This document shows, one piece after another, positions 52,601 through 61,600 of a stretch of DNA of 64,000 bases (positions within the stretch are counted from its first letter, which is position 1; every line of letters starts with the position of its first letter). Origin of the DNA: Heloderma charlesbogerti (Eukaryota > Chordata > Lepidosauria > Squamata > Helodermatidae); assembly GCA_026122225.1 (NCBI GenBank), contig JANEZZ010000307.1, forward strand, positions 868,001-932,000, in the 5' to 3' direction. The notes under the pieces are model-generated. The model saw nothing but the letters and a program-made list of their open reading frames with translations. It did not search any database and was not told the origin of the DNA. A program made the position numbers and the translations under genes.

Positions 52601-55600
52601 CAGTAATTCAAGTCTATGCCCCAACCACTGAGGCCGAAGAAGCTGAGGTTGATCGGTTCTATGAAGACCTACAACACCTTCTAGAACTAACACCAAAAAA
52701 AGATGTCCTCTTCGTCATAGGGGATTGGAATGCTAAAGTAGGAAGTCAAGAAATTACCGGGATAACAGGCAAGCATGGCCTTGGTGTACAAAATGAAGCA
52801 GGACAAAGGCTAATAGAGTTTTGCCAAGAGAACACGCTGATCATAGCAAACACTCTTTTCCAACAGCACAAGAGACGACTCTACACATGGACATCACCAG
52901 ATGGTCAATATCGAAATCAGATTCATTATGTCCTTTGCAGCCAAAGATGGAGAAGCTCTATACAGTCAGTCAAAACAAGACCTGGAGCTGACTGTGGCTC
53001 AGCTTCTTGTTGCAAAATTTCGGCTTAAATTGAAGAATGTAGGGAAAACCACTAAACCATTCAGGTATGACCTAAATCATATCCCTTATGAATACACAGT
53101 GGAGGTGAGGAATAGATTTCAGGGATTAGACCTGATAGACAGAGTGCCTGAGGAACTATGGACGGAGGTCCGTAACATTGTTCAGGAGGCAGCAACTCAA
53201 TCCATCCCAAAGAAAAAGAAATGCAAGAAAGCCAAGTGGCTGTCTGATGGGGCTTTACAAGTCGCTAAGGAAAGAAGGGAAGCGAAAAGCAAGGGAGAAA
53301 GGGGAAGATATATCCAACTGAATGCAGAGTTCCAGAGAATAGCAAGGAGAGACAAGAAGGCCTTCTTAAATGAACAATGCAAAGAAATCGAGGAAAACAA
53401 CAGAATGGGAAAGACTAGAGATCTCTTCAAGAAAATCGGAGATCTCAAGGGAACGTTTTGTGCAAAGACAGGCATGATCAAGGACAAAGAAGGCAGGGAC
53501 CTAAGAGAAGCAGATGAGATTAAGAAGAGGTGGAAAGAATACACAGAAGAACTATACAGGAAAGATCTGAATGTTCCCTGATAGCGATGATAGTGCAGTC
53601 ACTGAACTTGAGCCGGACATCCTAGAAAGTGAAGTCAAGTGGGCCTTAGGTAGCATTACTAACAACAAAGCTAGCGGAGATGACAGTATTCCAGCTGAGC
53701 TATTTAAAATCCTAAAAGATGATGCTGTTAAAGTGCTGCATTCAATATGCCAACAAATTTGGAACACTCAACAATGGCCGCAAGACTGGAAAAGATCAGT
53801 TTACATTCCAGTTCCAAAGAAGGGCAACGCCAAAGAGTGTTCAAACTACTGCACAATTGCGCTCATTTCACATGCCAGCAAGGTGATGCTCAAAATCCTA
53901 CAAGCTAGGCTTCAGCAGTATGCGAACCGAGAACTACCGGAAGTACAAGCTGGGTTTCGAAGAGGCAGAGGAACTAGAGATCAAATCGCCAACATTCGCT
54001 GCATCATGGAGAAAGCAAGGGAAATCCAGAAAAATGTCTATTTCTGCTTCATTGACTACGCTAAAGCCTTTGATTATGTGGATTACAACAAACTGTGGCA
54101 AATTCTTAAAGTGATGGGAGTACCAGACCACCTTACCTGTCTCCTGAGAAACCTGTACGAGGGTCAAGAAGCAACAGTAAGAACCAGACATGGAACAACC
54201 GATTGGTTCAAAATTGGGAAAGGAGTACGACAAGGCTGCATATTGTCACCCTGCTTATTTAACTTATATGCAGAGTACATCATGAGAAATGTCGGGTTGG
54301 ATGAATCAGAGGTCGGAATTAAGATTGCCGGGAGAATTATCAACAACCTCCGATATGCAGACGATACCACCCTAATGGCAGAAAGCGAAGAGGACCTCAA
54401 GAGCCTCTTGTTGAGGGTGAAAGAGGAGAGTGCAAAAGCTGGATTGAAACTCAACATTAAAAAAACTCAGATCATGGCATCTGGCCCCATCACTTCCTGG
54501 CATATAGAAGGGGAAGAAATGGAAGCAGTGACAGATTTTACTTTCTTGGGCTCCAAGATCACCGCAGACGGTGACTGTAGCCATGAAATTAAAAGACGCT
54601 TGCTCCTTGGGAGGAAAGCTATGGCAAACCTAGACAGCATAGTAAGAAGCAGAGACATCACCTTGCCGACAAAGGTCCGTCTAATCAAAGCTATGGTTTT
54701 CCCAGTAGTAATGTATGGCTATGAGAGCTGGACTATAAGGAAGGCTGAGCGCCGAAGAATTGATGCTTTCGAACTGTGGTGCTGGAGAAGACTCTTATGA
54801 GTCCCCTGGACTACAAGGAGGTCAAATCAGTGCATCCTAAAGGAAATCAACCCTGAGTGCTCATTGGAAGGACAGATACTGAAGCTGAAGCTCCAATATT
54901 TTGGCCACCTAATGCGAAGAGAAAACTCTCTGGAAAAGACCCTGATGCTGGGAAAGACTGAAGGCAAAAGGAGAAGGGGACGGCAGAGGATGAGATGGCT
55001 AGATAGCATCACCGATGCAATGAATATGAACTTAAGCACACTCAGGGAGAGAGCACAGGACAGGAAGGCCTGGCGTGCTATGGTCCATGGGGTCACGAAG
55101 GGTCGGACACGACTGAACGACTGAACAACAAAGACCTTGACTGGAACATTGCATAAAGACGGCTGGCAGTCTTCACACAGCCTACTATTCATAATTAAAT
55201 AGCAACTCTTGTCAACAACAACAACATTTCTATCACGCCATTCTTCCTTCATGGAACTTAAGGTGTCTTACATTGGTTTCTCAGGTAATCTCCCATCCAG
55301 GCACTGACCAGACTCCCATCATGTGCCCTCAGACAATGCCTTGAGACCATTACACGCTGGGTGCCTTGTGCATATGAGTTGTTTTATTACATAATGCCCA
55401 GAGCTTTAACACTGCAACATCCTTTATCTTTCTTTTTGTGTTTGATACGCTGCCTTGTGCTTTTCATCCATTTGTTCACACTTAGGGTGGATATCATTTG
55501 AGGTCACTGTCTGAATCCGTGTGCATGACTATAAAAACGTTGCTTGGAGATCCTTTACCACATTTGTCTGGAGAGATGGCACCATGCTTAAGGTATATGT

Positions 55601-58600
55601 ATATGTGTATGTGTAAGCATGATCTGTATATGTGCCAAATTTAACTGAGCCAAATTTAAGCACTCTTAAGTCCCACTGATCTCAGCGGAGATGCTAATCT
55701 CATGCGTAGCTGTTTCCAATTGAAATCAGCAAGTCTTGTGCTTAACATTGGCTGTATTGCACCCCATGTTCTTGTCTGGGGCTGCTGTTTTTGGAAGACT
55801 CTGGTAGTATTTTTGGAATTTTATACTCATGAAGAAGTTGAAATGAAGGCTTCGTTTAAAATTCAGACTTCATAGTTAACTACAGAAATCAAGTATTCCC
55901 AATACCAAAACCAAACTGTAACCTGGATGAGATGTTGGGTGTAGGGGGTGCCTGTGTGTGTGTTTAGTGGCCTGTCTCTTGTATATTAGTCAAACATATT
56001 GTATATTGTAGTCAAAAGGGATATCCATAGTAGGTGGAGCTAGGAGGGCAGTTCAGATTACAATGGAATACATGAGGTAGTCTCTAGTATATGTAGGACT
56101 CAAACCGTTCTGGGTTTCCTAGCTCACAGCCAATTTAGCTTAGTTTGTGTCCAAAAGAGGATATAGGAAGCCAGTGCAAATTCTGGCATGCTAGTGTACT
56201 AGGCTTTCAGCAGTTTACCCCAGGGTAGGCAACCTAGTGACTTTGAAATGTTTTGGGCTACAGCTCCCATCAGCCCCAGCCAGCATGACCAATGGTCAGG
56301 GATTATGGGAGTTGTAGTCCAACAACATCCCTGGATCAACCACCTGGTCTATCCTTTGTCAAGAGATGGGCCATGGGATGTTGCACCCAGCTGCAGCTTC
56401 TGAACAGGCAGCCAGGGCTGCAGAGACATTAGGGAGGAGAGGCTGGGCATAGCGCTTGGTATACAGCAGGGGTGGGCAACCTGTGGCCCTCCGGATGTTT
56501 TGGCTTACAACTCCCGTCAGCCCTAGCTGGGCAACTTGTGGCCCTCCAGATGTTTTCACTTGCAACTCCCATCAGCCCTAGTCAGCATAACCAGTGGTGA
56601 GGGATGATAGGACTTGTAAGCCAAAACATCTGGAGGGCCACAGATTGCCCACCCCTGGTCTATAGTAACTGTTTTGATGTTTGGACTGTGCATCGTGTAA
56701 TGCTTAATAAAACACTGGCAGGAAACCAGGGGAGGGAAACCAGTTTATCTCTCATCCTTAAATACATGATGAAAGAAAGTGTTGATTTTCACCTAACTGA
56801 CAATGGTTAAACAGATGGGCCATTACTTTTTTCTTCCATTGGGAGGACTGTGCATGTCCATCACACCTGTGGGTCTTGCAACACAAATGCAGAAATTCAT
56901 ATAAAGTGCAAAGTTCGTTGTCCTGAGAACTGAGGTTTCTAGTGATCTCTTCCCCTGTCCTGTCCCCCAAACCACCAAATGGCATAGAAACGTGGAAAGC
57001 ATTTGAAGAGATCTCAAACATCAGAGGCACTCACAGTTCCTCTCTCTTTCCCATTGGTACCATTTGCTGACCTTAGCACAATTCTTCTCCCGCCATCAAT
57101 ATACCTTTCCCTTTTTTTGTCATTTGTCCTAATCTTTGCTTTGTTCTGCCCTGGCAAAGTTTCTGAAAATTTGCATCTTGGAGAGAGAGCAGATAAAGGA
57201 GCTGTTACCCTTGGTTTGATGACAGTGTACACAGCATATTCTGAGCACAGCAAATGCCAAATATGGGGTATTTTTGTTAGCATGGAGTAAACAGTTTTGC
57301 TTGTGCCCATAGTTAATCTTTAGCAGCCTTCCCCAACCTGGTGTTCTCCAGACGTTTTAGACTACAACCCCCATCAGTCCCCACCAGCATGATCAGTTGT
57401 CAGGGTGATGGGAGTTGTCATCCAAAAGACCCGGAGGACACCAAGTTGGGGGAGGCTGATCTATAGGAGAGTGTGCGCACGTGCATGCGTGTCATGTTCG
57501 TCCTTTGCCTTTTTAAAGCCACACCTGTTTTTTCTGTTTCCTTTATTTGTCGGAACTCATAATCAGCCAAGTTTGTAATCTTTTCTAATGTGGTCTAATT
57601 CCATAATTGCTCCATCTGGGGAGTATAGGAGGCACACACGCTATTGGGACTCCTCCATAGATATGGTGTCGGCTCCTCTTCACAGACTGGAGTTCCCAGG
57701 TTATTTAGGGTGCAATGCTATGCATGTTTGGACAGAAAAAAGTCCTACAACTCCCAGCATTCCCCAGCCAGTCATGCTGGCTGGGGAATGCTGGAAGTTG
57801 TAGGACGTTTTTCTGTCCAAACATGCATAGGATTGCATCCTTAGTTAATGTAATCCGGTTAAGCCAAAACTGCAGCATTATAATTGCTTTGTTCAAATAT
57901 TTCAAGCATCTCTGTAAGTCTAGTTCAGGGGTGTTCAGCCTCTTTCAGCGCAAGGGACGAAGTCAATTTCGGAGGAGTTCTCAGGAGCTGCATTCCAGTG
58001 GTGGGCAGGGCCAAAGGCAACAGGGGCGGGGCCTGAAATACCAACATATTTTCGTTTACAGCTCTTACTGCCAGCAATTAAGCCATAGGAGAGGCATTTC
58101 AACCTCTGCAGAGGTTTCTGCAGAGATGTGTCTGAGCATGTTAGAAAGTAGATCCTGGACATTACAAAGAACAACTGAAAGGTGCAAAGGGTTAGAGCAA
58201 TCCTAGGTAGCTATGTTATATCTAACAGGCTTCGCTTATAATGCCATAATATATCTGTGAGGGGTCTGATCACACAGTAGACTTCCTGCAGGCACAGCTT
58301 GTTGTGTTCCGTTTTTTCTGTAAATATGGAATTTCATGGTATCTATCAGACTGCCAGTTTTCTTCCTGCCCCGGTAATGCACTGATCCATCCACATACCT
58401 ACATTTTGTCCTTCCCCCTGCCATCTCTTCCCCACCCCACACCCCCACACTCTCTGTGGACCTGCATGCAGGTGAGTCAATTCACTGGTGTGCACACATT
58501 TTCTTAAATGAAGAGGAATTGTGTAACACTGTTATGGTGGAAGTTTGCGAATGGGGATTCTCGAAAGGAGGTAACTCCAGAAGTGTGCAAGTACTGTGCC

Positions 58601-61600
58601 GTCAAAATAAAAAATCGGGGGAAAACAGCCGTGCTTGTACTACGCCATCCGGAAATGAAATGACACAAAGAGGAGTGAAAATGTGCTACGCAGACATGCC
58701 ATTTAGAAATACCCCAGTAGATGTCACAACTATGCCCCCACAGAAATGCTGCAAGGTCCCAAAAACGGATTTCACCAGTGGTTCTTTGCGGTACCAGAAA
58801 AAAAATGAACTGATTTTCCTTGTGAAAAAATATGGGCAAAGCAGGGGGAAATCGCAGGGTGGCTGCAGGACCATGATGATGTTGGGTGGGCAGCTTGCAA
58901 AATTGCACAAGCGATAGCACATTAAAGGCCTCATCTGATCAAGTCCTTGATCTTTAAAATGCCACAACAAGACTATTTGTTGTTTCAGCTGTCCTCTAAT
59001 TTTCCATCATGTGCCATTGCAAGTAACTAATGCAACATTTTTGCAGATTCTTCTTCTTAGAGAGCAATTCTGTGTACCCTAGACAGTGTCTGGGGGGGGA
59101 TAGGATTGTTCGGTTTCCTAGCTTCAAGCTCGTAAACAGTGCTATGCGCTTGTAGCTGGGAAACCATGCTCCCCGCCCCCTCGTAGCCAGGGCAGAGAGA
59201 ATCGCAGAGGCTGCCCCTCCATGCCTGTCCGTGCTCATAATGTGGAGCACAGACAGGGTGAAAAGGGGGCGTTCCTGGGGGCGGGGAGGGGAAGAGACTG
59301 AGGAAGCTGTTTTAGACAGCTTCCTATGCAGTCTCCGGCCCCGTTGCCATGCTTAGACGCCCAAAATCAGGTGTCTAAGGAAAACCATAGGGCAGCCAGA
59401 GCACGGCAGGAGGCGACCGTCTACCTCAGTAGGATTGTGCTAGTCTTTTTTTTTTTAATGGAGATTGGGTGGAATAGATTTTTTTTCTTTTTTTTTCGTG
59501 TTTTGCATTTTGTAGATAACATTTCCTGTACTCTGTCTTTTGTAGTGCAGTGGAATCAATCCACAATGTGAGAGCTGCACACAAGCCATACTGGAAGTGT
59601 TTGATGTATGAAGGTAACGGCAGACTTGTCTGTTTTCTTCTCAGTTGCAATGCAGTTGATAACATGGATGCAGAAAAAAGGTGTTTAAACTGTTTCTGGA
59701 TTAAAAGCAAAACAATTTTATTTATTAAGGGAAGAGTCCTATGCATGTTTAGACAGAACAAAGTCCTACAACTCCCAGCATTCTCCAGCCAGCCATTCTT
59801 CATACTGACTGAGGAATGCTGGGAGTTGTAGGACTTTTTTCTGTCTAAATATGCATTGGATTGCACCATAACTGACAGAAATGTTGTCAGGCTTAGATAC
59901 TCTGGAGGAGATCCTCAACTGGAGTAACTTCTTGCATTCCTTCATCATTTTAAGTGGAACAGTTGAAACCTTGGCTAGACTTTGATGTCACTGGATGTAG
60001 ATGCTTTTGTATGTGGGACAATATAACTGACTGAGTGAACAAGAATTGCCTTCAGTTTGATATTTCTTGTCTCCCTACTCAGTACTCAAACAAATTGTTT
60101 GACGTACAAAGGAAATGAACACCAAGTTTAGAGTAAATAGCTCGATCTAAAATACTGGTTAAGCCCATACTTGGGGCTTCTCTACACCAGGGTTTTATCC
60201 CGTACCTTTACCAGGGCTTCTGCTTCCCGATTCTTTGCCAGATTAAGATCGGCTCCTTTACTTACACATGCTTACATGTGCTTTTTTTTTTTTTCGGGGA
60301 TTTCCTTTCTCTGCAAGTTCTATATGTTTCATTACACAGCCAATACATGGCACTGTGGTATAGCAGAATTGCACAATTACATGTGCAATTGTCATGCTTT
60401 GTAGAGAAAATAGTGGATTATCACCATTAAGAAAAAAGACGCAATAATTGTCACAAACCATGGGAGACACTCTGGAGGTACACGATGTTATGTAAAAGAC
60501 CCACCAACTTCTCTGAGTTACCAATCACGAGCACACGATAAAAGCTGCGTGTAGAAATACCCTTGAATTAATGTCATTGGGGCTAAATTTCTTTTAAAAA
60601 GGTTTAAGAAATACATTTAATGGGGCTTCATGTTTTTCCTCTGGTTGTTAAATATTGTGCAGTCTTATAAAAAAGGGTAACATTACAGCACGACTCTGAG
60701 CAAAATGTACATAACATTTAACCTGTCCTTTGTGGAAGACTATCATGTTTCTTTCTGCTGAGCTGTCTAAACAAATATATTTGGGCTAGAGGGCTGGATT
60801 CCAGAAAACTGCTCAGTCTTGACTTCCAGTTGGAGCCAATGTTGCCCTGGCAGCATTCCGTGGAGCTTCCGCAGGACATTATCTCAAACAGCTTTTTAAA
60901 AGGTTGAAAAACCTTTTTATCTCTCCCCTGGATTTAAAAGGGGAGGCAAAGAGCGCATCTGGATGAAGTCTTGGAAGATTAGTCTGCTCTGCGAAGCAGA
61001 GATTAAGAAATACCAACAATATCTAAGGAATGGTTTAAGAAATATTAGCAATATTTGAGGACCTGCAAGATCTGTTTGAAGAGAAGGATGGCTATGTCAA
61101 GGAGAAAAAAATAAATAACTGGATCTCCACCTACTCCCCTCGTACTTCCTCTGGCAAAGGTTTCGAGAACTGAAGATACAGGGGAATTACTTGCTCTGAT
61201 AAAAACTTTATCTTCGCAATTTGCTGAACAGGCTAAGAGGTTGGATGTAATTCAAAATTCCATCACCGCCCTGCAAGGAGCTGTGGATTTAATCAACACT
61301 TCTTGGCAAAAAGGGGAGGCAAAGGTTAACGAGCTGGAAGATCGAGTTGTAACGAATGAAACTGCGTCACAAGCTTATTTCAACAATTTCTCTGTCAGAA
61401 TTTCCCAACTGGAGGCTTTTACATGCAGGGCAAATGTATGTATCACTGGCATTAAAGATTTACCTGGTGATGTAAATTTGTCTACTTTTGTAGATAAGCT
61501 TCTGCATGAGATACTTCCCTGTGCCATCTGATTATTTATTTGATATTGAGCAGGCATTCCTTGTGCCAAATGCCAAAGGGACTGGTTATACAATTATAGT

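Larger units (their letters stand above)
51921..55130 (+). mobile_element. BovB LINE, full length, sense to HDAC10 intron 10
   Basis: It runs from the 5' end AACCCTTCATGGATCACTG to the 3' end CGACTGAACGACTGAACAAC. The ORF is broken by frame changes near 52990 and 53575 and by a TGA at 54798-54800 (an Arg position in other copies). Pieces: 51988-53028 (endonuclease), 52901-53581, 53571-54800 (RT, with [16 protein letters not shown] intact) and 54864-55124 (C-terminus). AGACCTTGACT follows the element and also occurs at 51865-51875 near its 5' side, so it is probably the target duplication. Confidence 0.95.
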
